In this document: in pieces, positions 26,489 to 42,108 of the stretch
Layout: every line of letters begins with the position of its first letter
Numbering within the stretch: position 1 is the first letter of the stretch
Assembly: GCF_014836445.1 (NCBI RefSeq)
Contig: NZ_JACSQV010000006.1
Location: forward strand, 24,498-88,497
From: Cellulomonas avistercoris
Lineage (GTDB): Bacteria > Actinomycetota > Actinomycetes > Actinomycetales > Cellulomonadaceae
Length of the DNA stretch: 64,000 bases
Reading direction: 5' to 3'
The notes under the pieces: model-generated
Databases searched by the model: none
Told to the model about the DNA's origin: nothing
What the model saw: the letters and a program-made list of their open reading frames with translations, nothing else
Made by a program: the position numbers and the translations under genes

Positions 26489-27205
26489 ATGCCCAAGCAC
26501 AGCAAGGCGTACCGCGCCGCGGCCGAGAAGCTCGAGGCGGACCGGATCTACACGCCGCTCGAGGCCGTGCGCCTCGCCAAGGAGACGTCGACGACCAAGT
26601 ACGACGCCACCGTCGAGGTCGCGTTCCGCCTCGGTGTCGACCCCCGCAAGGCCGACCAGATGGTCCGCGGCACGGTCAACCTGCCGCACGGCACGGGCAA
26701 GACCGCCCGCGTCATCGTGTTCGCGAACGGTGAGCGTGCCGAGCAGGCCCGCGCCGCCGGCGCCGACGAGGTCGGCGGCGACGACCTCATCGCCAAGGTC
26801 GCGGACGGCTGGACCGACTTCGACGCCGCCGTCGCGACGCCGGACCTCATGGGCAAGGTCGGTCGACTGGGCAAGGTGCTGGGCCCGCGCGGCCTCATGC
26901 CGAACCCGAAGACGGGCACCGTGACGATGGACGTGGCCAAGGCCGTGGCCGACATCAAGGGCGGCAAGATCGAATTCCGTGTCGACCGGCACGCGAACCT
27001 GCACTTCATCATCGGCAAGACCTCCTTCTCGGAGACCCAGCTGGTGGAGAACTACGCCGCCGCGCTGGACGAGATCCTGCGTCTGAAGCCCGCGTCGTCG
27101 AAGGGTCGCTACATCGCCAAGGCGACGCTGTCGACCACGAACGGCCCCGGCATCCCGCTGGACCAGAGCAAGACCCGCAACCTCACGGAGGACGAGGCAG
27201 CCTGA
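26489..27205 (+). CDS. rplA: 50S ribosomal protein L1
   Basis: 238 residues. I use the ATG at 26489, starting MPKHSKAYR after AAGGAG; the longer frame adds residues unlike L1. Conserved [43 protein letters not shown] and the end TNGPGIPLD are clear. L1 builds the mobile L1 stalk of the E-site and represses its own operon in other bacteria. Two hairpins follow, so the rplKA transcript probably ends here. Confidence 0.97.
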   Translation: MPKHSKAYRAAAEKLEADRIYTPLEAVRLAKETSTTKYDATVEVAFRLGVDPRKADQMVRGTVNLPHGTGKTARVIVFANGERAEQARAAGADEVGGDDLIAKVADGWTDFDAAVATPDLMGKVGRLGKVLGPRGLMPNPKTGTVTMDVAKAVADIKGGKIEFRVDRHANLHFIIGKTSFSETQLVENYAAALDEILRLKPASSKGRYIAKATLSTTNGPGIPLDQSKTRNLTEDEAA

Positions 27206-27234
27206 CGGTCGCCTCCCCACCGCGACGACCGCCT

Positions 27235-27252
27235 GGCACCCGCGAGGGTGCC
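27235..27252. terminator. Short hairpin after rplA
   Basis: GGCACCC-GCGA-GGGTGCC, a 7-bp stem with tetraloop, 30 bases after the rplA stop. Confidence 0.5.
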
Positions 27253-27317
27253 GGGCCGTCGTGCGTCACGCGCCGGTCGCACGTGCGCGCCGCCCGGGAG
27301 CCCGTCCGCCGACGCGA

Positions 27318-27350
27318 CAGGGCCCGGTCCCCCCTGCGGACCGGGCCCTG
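27318..27350. terminator. Bidirectional terminator between rplA and the CHAT-associated island
   Basis: A perfect 13-bp stem (27318-27330 with 27338-27350) and a 7-base loop. It sits between converging transcripts (rplA rightward, island leftward). Confidence 0.8.
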
Positions 27351-27385
27351 CGCACCGCCTCGGGGGTCCCGTGACGGTCAGCCCC

Positions 27386-27910
27386 TCACCAGGGCAGCCA
27401 TGCGGTGACGCACGTGCCGTCCGCCGTCTCGCAGACCAGCCGCACGGGCCCCTCGGGGCTGGCGGCGAGGCGGAAGTAGCCCACCTCGTCGGTGTCGACG
27501 CCCACGACGTCGCCGTCGGGCCGGCGCAGCACGACGCGGCCGGGCCGCGCGGGGATGAGCTGGCCCTCGATGCCGCTGTCGGTCACCTCGACCTCGACCC
27601 CGACACCCTCACCCTCGAACACCAGGGTGCGCGACGGCTGGCCGCTGCGGTCACGGACGCCCGCGAGCTCGTCCCCCGTGCGCGAGTCGTGGACCAGGGA
27701 GAGCAGCAGCAGGTCCGTCGCGAGCTCGTCGCGCAGCGCGAGCATGCCGCGGTGGGCGTGGAACGCCGACGACGCCGCGGCGGTGACCCGGCGCAGCACG
27801 TCCTCCTCCGTGACCGCCTGGACGAGGTCCGCGGCGAGCGCGTCGTCGTCCTCCCACGCGTTCGCGGGGCGTGGCTGCGGGAGGCTCACGTCATCCGAGT
27901 GCCAGGACAT
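27386..27910 (-). CDS. Uncharacterised protein linked to the sigma factor and proteases
   Basis: 174 residues, no signal peptide or membrane helix. The N-terminal half is acidic and probably helical (about residues 20-75, with AVTEEDVLRRVTAAASSAFHAHRG). The C-terminal ~90 residues are beta-rich: VEVEVTDSGIEGQLIPARPG, RPDGDVVGVDTDEVGYFRL, VRLVCETADGTCVTAWLPW, which resembles a small beta-sandwich of the carboxypeptidase-regulatory kind. The ATG has an excellent AAGGAGG and overlaps the sigma-factor 3' end by 20 bases, so the two are coupled. It could be an anti-sigma factor, adaptor or protease substrate; none is proven. Confidence 0.8.
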   Translation of the reverse strand: MSWHSDDVSLPQPRPANAWEDDDALAADLVQAVTEEDVLRRVTAAASSAFHAHRGMLALRDELATDLLLLSLVHDSRTGDELAGVRDRSGQPSRTLVFEGEGVGVEVEVTDSGIEGQLIPARPGRVVLRRPDGDVVGVDTDEVGYFRLAASPEGPVRLVCETADGTCVTAWLPW

Positions 27911-28532
27911 CGTGGCCTCCTTCGCCGAGCACGGCGCCGGACGGCGTCGCGAGGTAGGTGCGGATGGCCTCCGTCTGACGGAGCCGGGCCAGCCCGCGCT
28001 GCCGGGTGGGGCCGATGGACCCCACGGGGATGCCCAGCCGTGCGGACACCTCCTGGTAGCTCGGGGCCGGGTCGGTCGACAGCAGGAGGAGCAGCTCCCG
28101 CTGGTGCGCGGGCAGCTCGGCCAGCGCGGCCCGCAGCGCCGCGTGCCGCTCGCCGCGCAGCAGCTCGTCGTCGAGCTCGGCGTCGTCCTGGGCGTCGAGA
28201 CGCCCGGTCGTCGGGTCGACGGGGATCGAGCGTCGCGCGAGGTTCGACATGCGGATGCACTCGTGGCGGGTCGCGGTGGAGATCCACCCCGGCAGCGCCT
28301 CGGGCTCCCGCAGGTCGCCCAGGTGCTCCAGGAGGTTGAGCCACACCGTCTGCGCGACGTCCTCCGCCTGCTGCGGCGTGAGCCGGAACTGCCGGACCCG
28401 GGACATCACGAGGTTGGTGTGGCGCCGCACGATCTCCGACCACGACCCCTCGTCGCCCGTGAGCGCGCCCGCCACGAGCTGGGTCGCGGTGCGCTCGCCG
28501 TACGGTCTGCCCAGCTGTTCTCGGCTGCTCAC
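27891..28532 (-). CDS. RNA polymerase sigma factor, sigma-70/ECF-like
   Basis: 213 residues from GTG 28532, seven bases after AAGGAG; the open frame continues upstream without a good site. Region 2 is WSEIVRRHTNLVMSRVRQFRL, AEDVAQTVWLNLLEHL and LPGWISTATRHECIR; region 4 is LRAALAELPAHQRELLLLL followed by a helix-turn-helix ending GIPVGSIGPTRQRGLARL. There is no region 1 or 3, so it is of the ECF type. The subtilase gene lies 73 bases upstream and the uncharacterised gene overlaps downstream. It probably transcribes this island or a small regulon. Confidence 0.9.
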   Translation of the reverse strand: MSSREQLGRPYGERTATQLVAGALTGDEGSWSEIVRRHTNLVMSRVRQFRLTPQQAEDVAQTVWLNLLEHLGDLREPEALPGWISTATRHECIRMSNLARRSIPVDPTTGRLDAQDDAELDDELLRGERHAALRAALAELPAHQRELLLLLSTDPAPSYQEVSARLGIPVGSIGPTRQRGLARLRQTEAIRTYLATPSGAVLGEGGHDVLALG

Positions 28533-28605
28533 GGCACGGCTCCTTCGCCTGTCGGGTTCGTCCCGAAGGCCATCATGACGCTCGACGAGGCAGGTGCCCA
28601 GCACG

Positions 28606-30003
28606 TCAGGCTCCTGGGAGGATCTGCAGGGCCCTGCCGAAGCCGGCGACGGGCTTGCCTGCGGCCAGCAGCGCCTGGACGGCCTGCGTCGCGGACAGGG
28701 AGTGCTCGGTCATCGCGCGTGCGATCGCGCCCGACACCTGCGGTGCGGCGAACGACGTCCCGGTCCATCGTGCCCAGGGGTCGGCGGTGAACGTCTGCGG
28801 GTCCGCCGCGAGGTCGGGCGACTGCGCGCCGGCGACATAGGTCGAGACGATCCCCTCGCCGACGGCGGAGACGTCGATCCAGTGTCCTCGGCTCGACCAC
28901 GTGCTCGGACGCAGCCCCGCGGTCAGACCCCCGACCGACACGACCCGGCCGAACGCGGCGGGCCAGACCGGCGAGGTGGTGCCGCCGTTGCCGCCGGCGG
29001 CCACGACCACCGTCTCCCAGCCCCGCGCCATCTCGATCTCGCGCACCACGTCGAACGCGGCCGCGAGCGCCAGCGGTGCCTCGTCGCGGTGCGTCTCGGT
29101 GCCCAGCGACAGGTTCACGATCTGGGCGTTCTCCCGGACGGCCCGGATGAGCGCGCACGCCACGTCGACGTCGGTGGCGGTCCCGCTGGTCGTCAGGACC
29201 CGGTGCACCGTGATCTCGGCCCCGGGCGCGACCTGGGCGACGATGCCCGCCACGAACGTCCCGTGGCCGGCGGACACGTCGAGGTAGCCGTCGGCGGGGT
29301 CGGCGTCGAGGTGGTCGATGTTCGACCCGGTCGCCGCGCCGTCGGGCACGCGCGCCACGCCGGAGAGCCAGCCGTCCCTGCGGGGTGCCTCCACGATCCC
29401 GGTGTCGATGACGGCCACGCGGACGCCGCGCCCGAACGACGGGTCGACCGGGCCGTAGTCCGCGAACGTCGCGAGGCCCGGCGCCGGGACCCCGGCGCAC
29501 CCCTTCATGACGGGCGACAGGGGCGTGACGTAGCTGAACGACACCGCGTGGCCCTGCGCCCGGAGATCATCGACGAACCGCGTGAGGCGGGCCTGCGAGT
29601 CCTCGCCGTCCGCGCGGAGCCGCACGACGCGGTCCTCGAGGTCCGTGCACCCGACGTCGACCCGCGTCAGCCCGTCGCGCGCCGCCTCGTCCGCGACGTC
29701 CGGCCACGAGCTCATGCTGACGAGGACCTCGCCACCGACGATGAGCGCCTTCTCGTCCTCCTGCGCCCCCCGCACCACGTCGACCCGGCGCTCGCCCCGG
29801 AGCCACCGGCCGCGCACGCGCTCCCGGATCACGTCGCCCCGACCACGCACACCGGCGTCGTCCGAGTGCCGGGCGAGCTCGGCCGCCTGCCGCGCGACCG
29901 CACGCCGGACGGCGGGGTCTGCCGCGAGACCGACCGCGGCGGGTGCGTAGTCGCGCCCGAACGGCCGCCCGAGCGATGGGGGATCTGTCCGGTACACGCT
30001 CAT
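28606..30003 (-). CDS. Subtilisin-like serine protease (S8), cytosolic
   Basis: 465 residues from ATG 30003, after AGGAGG. No signal peptide or membrane helix, unusual for subtilases. Residues 1-190 are a distinct N-terminal domain of unknown fold. The S8 domain follows with Asp200 in VAVIDTGI, His247 in GHGTFVAG, oxyanion Asn339 in AAGGNGG and Ser417 in GTSFAAPQVSG: a complete active site. It heads the leftward unit with the sigma factor and the uncharacterised protein, and is divergent from the CHAT protease gene 41 bases away. Likely role: intracellular regulatory proteolysis, inferred from the neighbours. Confidence 0.92.
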   Translation of the reverse strand: MSVYRTDPPSLGRPFGRDYAPAAVGLAADPAVRRAVARQAAELARHSDDAGVRGRGDVIRERVRGRWLRGERRVDVVRGAQEDEKALIVGGEVLVSMSSWPDVADEAARDGLTRVDVGCTDLEDRVVRLRADGEDSQARLTRFVDDLRAQGHAVSFSYVTPLSPVMKGCAGVPAPGLATFADYGPVDPSFGRGVRVAVIDTGIVEAPRRDGWLSGVARVPDGAATGSNIDHLDADPADGYLDVSAGHGTFVAGIVAQVAPGAEITVHRVLTTSGTATDVDVACALIRAVRENAQIVNLSLGTETHRDEAPLALAAAFDVVREIEMARGWETVVVAAGGNGGTTSPVWPAAFGRVVSVGGLTAGLRPSTWSSRGHWIDVSAVGEGIVSTYVAGAQSPDLAADPQTFTADPWARWTGTSFAAPQVSGAIARAMTEHSLSATQAVQALLAAGKPVAGFGRALQILPGA

Positions 30004-30028
30004 GTGTCCTCCTGGGTCCGGTTCGCGA

Positions 30029-30038
30029 AGCCTACGAT
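30029..30038. promoter_or_regulatory. Overlapping divergent -10 elements (subtilase / CHAT)
   Basis: TACGAT (30033-30038) lies six bases before the CHAT ATG, a leaderless arrangement. On the other strand TAGGCT (30034-30029) points to the subtilase. The two overlap by two bases in a 41-base gap. No good -35 is visible for either, so activator or ECF-sigma dependence is possible. Confidence 0.45.
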
Positions 30039-30044
30039 CAGCGG

Positions 30045-32663
30045 ATGGCCACGTCGCAGTCCGCGCCCGGCGCGAAGGCGCATGACCTGGCTCTCGGCAG
30101 GGAGGAGACCCGGGACGAGCTCCTGATACACCTGTGGGGCGTCGTCGACGCCCATGAGGCGGACCCGGCCAACGTCGAGGCGCGATCCCGGTCGGCGCTG
30201 GAGCGCGCGCGCCGCTCGCGGGACGTCGAGCTCCGGGTCCTCGCGCTGCGCGCGCTCGCGTGGGTCCACCGGGTGCGTCGGGAGACCGACGTCGCGCGCG
30301 CACTCCTGGACGAGGCGGTCCGGCTCGCCCGCCGTCACCGGCTGGCGGAGGTCGAGGGCGCGGTCAGGGTGAGCCGCGCGTACGTGCGGCAGGAGCTCGG
30401 TGACCTCGCGGGCGCCCGCCGCGACCTCGACCGCGCGCTGCGTGAGCCCGCATCCGGGGTGCGCGCACCCGACCACGCCAGGGCCGTCGGCCGTGCGCTG
30501 CTGGCCCGTAGCGTCCTGGACCACAACGCCGGTCGGCTCGTGGACGCGGAGCGGGGTTACCGGTCGGTGCTCGACGGTCCGGACCTGCAGGTGGGGACGG
30601 CCGTCGTCGCGGGCAACAACCTCGCGATGGTCCTCGCGGAGCGCGCGGCCTACGCCGACGCGCTGCGTGCGGTCGAGCTGGCCGTGCGGCTCGCGCAGGA
30701 CGCCGGCCCGGCCATGCTGGCGCCGGCGCTCCAGACCCGCGCCTGGATCAAGGTGCGTGCGGGGCGGCTGAGCTCCGGGATGCGCGACTTCGAGCGCGCG
30801 TCGGGCGTCTACTCGGAGGCGGGCATCCCGCTCGGCGAGTACTTCACCGAGTACGCGGACGCCATGACGGACCTGCGTCTGCTGCCCGAGGCGGTGGCCG
30901 CTGCCGGGCGCGCCGAGGACGAGTTCGAACGTCTCGGGCTGCCGCTGCTGGCACTCGAGGCCGGCCTGCGGCGCGCGCGCGTCCTGCTGCTGTCGGGCGA
31001 CTTCGACGGCGCGGCCCGCGCGGGTGCGGGACTTCGCCGCGCGGCGCAGCAGCAGCGCCGTGACCGCTGGCGCGACCGGGCAACGCTGGTCGAGGTGGAG
31101 GCCGCCCTCCTCGGCGGCACGGGTGACCGCGACCAGGCGAACGAGGTACGCAGGGTCGCGTCGCGGCTGGTCCGCGCAGGGGACCTGTCGGCCGCGGTCG
31201 ACGCGCACGTGCTCGCCGGCCGGCTGGCCGAGGCGCGTGGCGACGTCGAGCATGCGCTGGGGTCCTACGCCGAGGGGGCTCGGCTGGCCGTCGACGGTGC
31301 CGTGCCCGTACGCGTCAAGGGTCGCATCGCGGCGGCCCGGGCCGCACTGCTCCGGAGCGACGCCGAGGGTGCCGTCCGGCAGTGCGACGCAGGCCTCCGC
31401 GACCTCGCGGTGCACCGGGACAGCCTGCCCACCGTGGAGCTGCGCGCGCTGGCGTCCGGCCACGGGGCGGAGCTCGGTTCGATCGGTCTGGGTGTGCTGC
31501 ACCGGTCGAGCACCCCGGGCCGCGTGCTCGCCTGGATGGAACGTACGCGCGCGCTGGCGCTGGCGGGCACGTTGCCCGTGCTGCCTGCCTCAGAGGTGGA
31601 GGCGGCACCCGTGACGGTCGACGGGCAGCGGGTGGTGGCGTCGGACTGGCGCGAGATCACGCCGGGAGCGCGCACGCGGGCGACACGGTGGAGCCTGGCC
31701 CGTCTGCGGGAGGACCTCGACGGCCGGGTGCTCGTGGAGCTGGGCGGGCGTGATGGTCGGCTCCTCGCGGTGGTGGTCGACGGAACACGCTCGCGCATCA
31801 TCGAGCTGGGGCCCGAGCAGGACGTGGCCGACCACCTGCGGGCGCTGGTCTTCGCGCTGCGGCGCATGGCGAACCCCCGTGGGGCCGCGGCCGCAGCCGC
31901 CGCGCGCGCGAGTGCGGAGGTGCGGCTCGCGGCGTTGTCGCGCGCGCTCGTCTCGCCGCTGGGAGTGGGCGCGGACGACGAGCTGGTGGTCGTCCCCGTC
32001 GGGGTGCTGCACGGCGTCCCGTGGTCGGCGCTGCACGCGGGGCCGGTGAGTCTGGCCCCGTCCGCGTCCCTGTGGCGACGGACGGCGCAGTGGGCTCGCG
32101 ACGACAGGACGGGCCAGGTCCTGGTCGCAGGTCCCGACCTCGTCGGCGCGCGCGAGGAGATCGACGCCCTCCGGCGGACGTACCCCGAGGCCCAGGTGCT
32201 CGGCGCCCAGGAGGCCACCGCCGACGCCGTCGTCCGCGCACTGCGGGCCGCCGACATCGCGCACCTCGCGTGCCACGGGTCGTTGCGTGCGGACAGCCCG
32301 ATGTTCTCCTCCGTCTCCCTGGCCGACGGTCGGCTCACGGTGCAGGAGCTGCACGCGGCCGGTGCCGCGCCGCGCCGGCTCGTCCTCGCCTCGTGCCACT
32401 CCGGGGCCGACGTGGCGTTCGCGGGGGACGAGGTGCTCGGTTTCGTGAGCAGCCTGCTGTCGCGCGGGACGGCGGGGGTCGTCGCGTCGATCGCCGCCGT
32501 GCCGGACGTCGAGGTGGTCGACCTCATGCTCGCGCTGCACCGGCGGCTCGCGGCGGGCCAGACCATGGCCCGCGCGCTGCACGGCGCGCGCGCAGAGATC
32601 GACCGCGAGACCCCCGCGGGCTTCGTCAACTGGTGCACGTTCAGCGCGCACGGTGCGGCGTGA
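30045..32663 (+). CDS. TPR-CHAT caspase-like protease
   Basis: 872 residues from ATG 30045, probably leaderless. Residues ~20-500 are Ala/Arg/Leu-rich helical repeats of the TPR kind (for example ALRAVELAVRLAQDAG and GSYAEGARLAVDGAVPVRVKG). The C-terminal CHAT domain (about 560-872) has PVGVLHGVPWSALH, the catalytic His744 in HLACHGSLR, Cys784 in LASCHSGAD, and the end WCTFSAHG. CHAT proteases are caspase relatives; in type III-E CRISPR a TPR-CHAT protein is switched on by an RNA-guided partner. Here no CRISPR genes occur; the partners are the divergent subtilase, sigma factor and small protein. The trigger and substrate are unknown. Confidence 0.92.
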   Translation: MATSQSAPGAKAHDLALGREETRDELLIHLWGVVDAHEADPANVEARSRSALERARRSRDVELRVLALRALAWVHRVRRETDVARALLDEAVRLARRHRLAEVEGAVRVSRAYVRQELGDLAGARRDLDRALREPASGVRAPDHARAVGRALLARSVLDHNAGRLVDAERGYRSVLDGPDLQVGTAVVAGNNLAMVLAERAAYADALRAVELAVRLAQDAGPAMLAPALQTRAWIKVRAGRLSSGMRDFERASGVYSEAGIPLGEYFTEYADAMTDLRLLPEAVAAAGRAEDEFERLGLPLLALEAGLRRARVLLLSGDFDGAARAGAGLRRAAQQQRRDRWRDRATLVEVEAALLGGTGDRDQANEVRRVASRLVRAGDLSAAVDAHVLAGRLAEARGDVEHALGSYAEGARLAVDGAVPVRVKGRIAAARAALLRSDAEGAVRQCDAGLRDLAVHRDSLPTVELRALASGHGAELGSIGLGVLHRSSTPGRVLAWMERTRALALAGTLPVLPASEVEAAPVTVDGQRVVASDWREITPGARTRATRWSLARLREDLDGRVLVELGGRDGRLLAVVVDGTRSRIIELGPEQDVADHLRALVFALRRMANPRGAAAAAAARASAEVRLAALSRALVSPLGVGADDELVVVPVGVLHGVPWSALHAGPVSLAPSASLWRRTAQWARDDRTGQVLVAGPDLVGAREEIDALRRTYPEAQVLGAQEATADAVVRALRAADIAHLACHGSLRADSPMFSSVSLADGRLTVQELHAAGAAPRRLVLASCHSGADVAFAGDEVLGFVSSLLSRGTAGVVASIAAVPDVEVVDLMLALHRRLAAGQTMARALHGARAEIDRETPAGFVNWCTFSAHGAA

Positions 32664-32708
32664 CGTTCGGCGGCGAGCGCGTCCCGCGCCCGGTCGCGTC
32701 GCCGAGAT

Positions 32709-32738
32709 TTGGAGGCACCCCGGGGTGTGTCGTAGTCT
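32709..32738 (+). promoter_or_regulatory. Probable rplJ-rplL promoter
   Basis: TTGGAG (32709-32714), an 18-base spacer and TAGTCT (32733-32738). The start would fall near 32745, at the beginning of the L10 leader. Confidence 0.6.
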
Positions 32739-32744
32739 GGGCGC

Positions 32745-32962
32745 GCCCAAGACCGCCGGTCGTCGGTCCGCTCGTCGGACCGGCCGAAGCTCCGCATGAC
32801 GCGGGGGCCTGCGCAGGTGAGAGTTCGTCGCACGTGATCGTGCTGCCCGTGGCCCCGGCCCGGGTGGTGGTCCTTGTCCGAGCCCCGCGCCTGCGCGGGG
32901 CTCTTGTCGTTCCTGCGTCGTGACGGAAGACGCCCGGTGGCACCACCATCGGAAGGAATGCC
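32745..32962 (+). ncRNA. L10 (rplJ) leader with attenuator
   Basis: About 218 bases of untranslated leader before rplJ. It contains GGGCCTGCGCAGGTGAGAG (32805-32823), resembling the conserved core of L10 leaders, where the L10-L12 complex binds its own mRNA. It ends with a terminator-like hairpin. Assignment rests on position and this core; I could not run a covariance model. Confidence 0.6.
32880..32903 (+). terminator. Attenuator hairpin in the L10 leader
   Basis: A 10-bp GC stem (32880-32889 with 32894-32903), CCTG loop, followed by TTGTCGTT. It sits 59 bases before rplJ, inside the leader, so it probably regulates read-through. Confidence 0.65.
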
Positions 32963-33493
32963 ATGGCGAGGCCGGACAAGGCTGCCGCTGTCGCGGAGCT
33001 GACGGAGCGCTTCCGCGGCTCGAACGCGGCCGTGCTGACCGAGTACCGCGGGCTCACCGTCGCGCAGCTCAAGACCCTGCGCAAGGCGCTCAGCGGCAAC
33101 GCGAACTACGCCGTGGTGAAGAACACGCTGACCGCGATCGCGGCCAAGGAAGCCGGCCTCGAGGGCCTCGACGACGTGCTCGAGGGCCCGTCGGCGATCG
33201 CCTTCGTCACCGGTGACCCGGTCGAGGCGGCCAAGGGACTGCGTGACTTCGCCAAGGCGAACCCTGCACTGGTCATCAAGGCGGGCGTCGTCGACGGCCG
33301 CCCCGTGACCGCTGCGGACATCACCAAGCTCGCGGACCTCGAGTCCCGTGAGGTCCTGCTGGCCAAGGCGGCCGGCGCGATGAAGGCCAAGCTCTACCAG
33401 GCCGCGTACCTGTTCACGGCTCCTGCCTCGCAGGCCGTGCGCACCGTCGAGGCCCTGCGCGTCAAGCGCGAGGAGTCCGACGCCGCAGCCTGA
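32963..33493 (+). CDS. rplJ: 50S ribosomal protein L10
   Basis: 176 residues. The N-terminal rRNA-binding part has [20 protein letters not shown] and [13 protein letters not shown]; the C-terminal helix ending in [13 protein letters not shown] anchors L12 dimers. It is the base of the L7/L12 stalk and, with L12, the likely repressor acting on the leader. ATG after GGAAGG. rplL follows after 94 bases. Confidence 0.97.
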   Translation: MARPDKAAAVAELTERFRGSNAAVLTEYRGLTVAQLKTLRKALSGNANYAVVKNTLTAIAAKEAGLEGLDDVLEGPSAIAFVTGDPVEAAKGLRDFAKANPALVIKAGVVDGRPVTAADITKLADLESREVLLAKAAGAMKAKLYQAAYLFTAPASQAVRTVEALRVKREESDAAA

Positions 33494-33587
33494 GCCCGAC
33501 GCTCCGGCCGCACGATCACGTAGCAACCCCAGCACCTCCCGCCGTCCGACCATCGGCCGGCGGGTCCGAACGGAAGGAAACGCCACC

Positions 33588-33977
33588 ATGGCGAAGCTCA
33601 CCACCGACGAGCTCATCGGCGCGTTCAAGGACCTCACGCTCATCGAGCTGCACGAGTTCGTGAAGGCGTTCGAGGAGACCTTCGAGGTCACCGCTGCTGC
33701 TCCGGTCGCCGCCGCGGCCCCCGCCGGCGCCGGTGGCGGCGCCGAGGCCGAGGCCGAGGAGGAGAAGGACTCGTTCGACGTCGTCCTCGAGGCCGCCGGT
33801 GACAAGAAGATCCAGGTCATCAAGGAGGTGCGCACGCTCACGAGCCTCGGTCTGAAGGAGGCCAAGGACCTCGTCGACGGCGCGCCGAAGCCGGTCCTGG
33901 AGGGTGTCAACAAGGAGACGGCCGAGAAGGCCAAGGCTGCCCTCGAGGGCGCCGGCGCGACGATCACCCTCAAGTGA
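33588..33977 (+). CDS. rplL: 50S ribosomal protein L7/L12
   Basis: 129 residues. An N-terminal dimerisation domain, an Ala/Gly hinge (about 40-60), and the C-terminal factor-binding domain with [36 protein letters not shown] sequence and GAGATITLK at the end. It recruits EF-Tu and EF-G to the ribosome. Strong GGAAGGAAA ribosome-binding site. A long terminator follows, separating it from rpoB. Confidence 0.97.
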   Translation: MAKLTTDELIGAFKDLTLIELHEFVKAFEETFEVTAAAPVAAAAPAGAGGGAEAEAEEEKDSFDVVLEAAGDKKIQVIKEVRTLTSLGLKEAKDLVDGAPKPVLEGVNKETAEKAKAALEGAGATITLK

Positions 33978-34033
33978 TCCGGGCCCGGTCGGTGGCCTGA
34001 CGCGAGTCGGGCGCCCGCCGGGACCAGCCACGC

Positions 34034-34076
34034 ACGACGAAGCCCGCACCCCCTCGGGGAGTGCGGGCTTCGTCGT
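34034..34076 (+). terminator. Terminator after rplL
   Basis: A perfect 16-bp stem (34034-34049 with 34061-34076) and an 11-base loop, 56 bases after rplL. Confidence 0.82.
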
Positions 34077-34213
34077 GGTCGGGGCCGGCAGCGACCCGGT
34101 GTGGGGGGCGCTGCGTTTCCCCCGCGGCGCAGCGTGTGCCACCATGTCACGCGGCGACGACGAGGTCGCCGGTACGGGCGGTGTGGCCCGTAGGACCCTT
34201 CCCGTGGGCTGAC

Positions 34214-34242
34214 TTGACGGAGCCTACGAAGGTGCGTACGCT
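34214..34242 (+). promoter_or_regulatory. rpoBC promoter
   Basis: TTGACG (34214-34219), exactly 17 bases, TACGCT (34237-34242): a near-consensus housekeeping promoter. The start near 34249 leaves a leader of about 140 bases before the TTG of rpoB, in which I see no firm structure. Confidence 0.8.
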
Positions 34243-34387
34243 AGCGCTTTGCGCTGGCCTGTGCCCGCGATCTCAGATATCCCGACTCCGGTTCCGACGT
34301 ACGTGCGCGTCGAACCTCGTGTCGTGGCCGGGGATTGCGCCTCGCCAGGCGGCGCAGCGTGCCACGATCCGCAGGGAAGGACCCCTC

Positions 34388-37894
<3,507 letters not shown>

Positions 37895-38013
37895 CGTCGA
37901 GCCCCGGTCCGGCTGCACACCACCCGTGATGCCGGACCGGGCGCCCGCACCCCTCAGCACGATTTCCGTTCCGCTGGTTCTCGAAACCGGCAAGCGAAGG
38001 AAGTAGGACCCCC

Positions 38014-41883
<3,870 letters not shown>

Positions 41884-41906
41884 GGTCGACCACCTCCCAG
41901 CACGAC

Positions 41907-41945
41907 CCCGAGGGGCCCGTCGGTTCGACCGACGGGCCCCTCGGG
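41907..41945 (+). terminator. Terminator after rpoC
   Basis: A perfect 18-bp stem (41907-41924 with 41928-41945) with loop TCG, 24 bases after the rpoC stop. Confidence 0.85.
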
Positions 41946-41964
41946 CGTGCCCGGGGCGCCCGGG

Positions 41965-42088
41965 CGGGGCGGCTGGGCCCCCGGGGCCCCCCGCCGGGGG
42001 CCCCCGGGCACTGCCCGCCGCCGGCCCGGCCCGGGGGGCCCCGGGGCCCCCCGCGACGGGGGACCAGGGGCACTGCCCGCGGCCGGCC
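41965..42088. repeat. GC-only imperfect tandem duplication, period 62
   Basis: Two copies offset by 62 bases. The clearest match is GGGCACTGCCCGCCGCCGGCC (42006-42026) against 42068-42088, one mismatch in 21; preceding GGGGCCCCCCGC blocks also repeat. From about 41946 to 42090 almost every base is G or C. It sits between the rpoC terminator and the calpain-like gene, and would form very stable RNA. Confidence 0.7.
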
Positions 42089-42108
42089 GGGCACGCGAGA
42101 GTTCGGGC

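Noticed and set aside
27386..32663. Type III-E CRISPR effector complex
   Set aside because: The CHAT protein resembles the TPR-CHAT partner, but there is no Cas7-11-like protein or CRISPR array in the window.
30045..32663. CHAT gene starting at an earlier ATG (29943)
   Set aside because: That start lies within the subtilase coding sequence on the other strand; ATG 30045 has a -10 box in the right place.
34061..34387. N-terminal extension of rpoB by 109 codons
   Set aside because: It would run through the end of the rplL terminator and the rpoB promoter; TTG 34388 with GGGAAGGA fits the family N-terminus.
41965..42088. CRISPR-like or transposon repeat in the GC-only region
   Set aside because: Only two imperfect copies without spacers, target duplications or transposase; better described as a tandem duplication.
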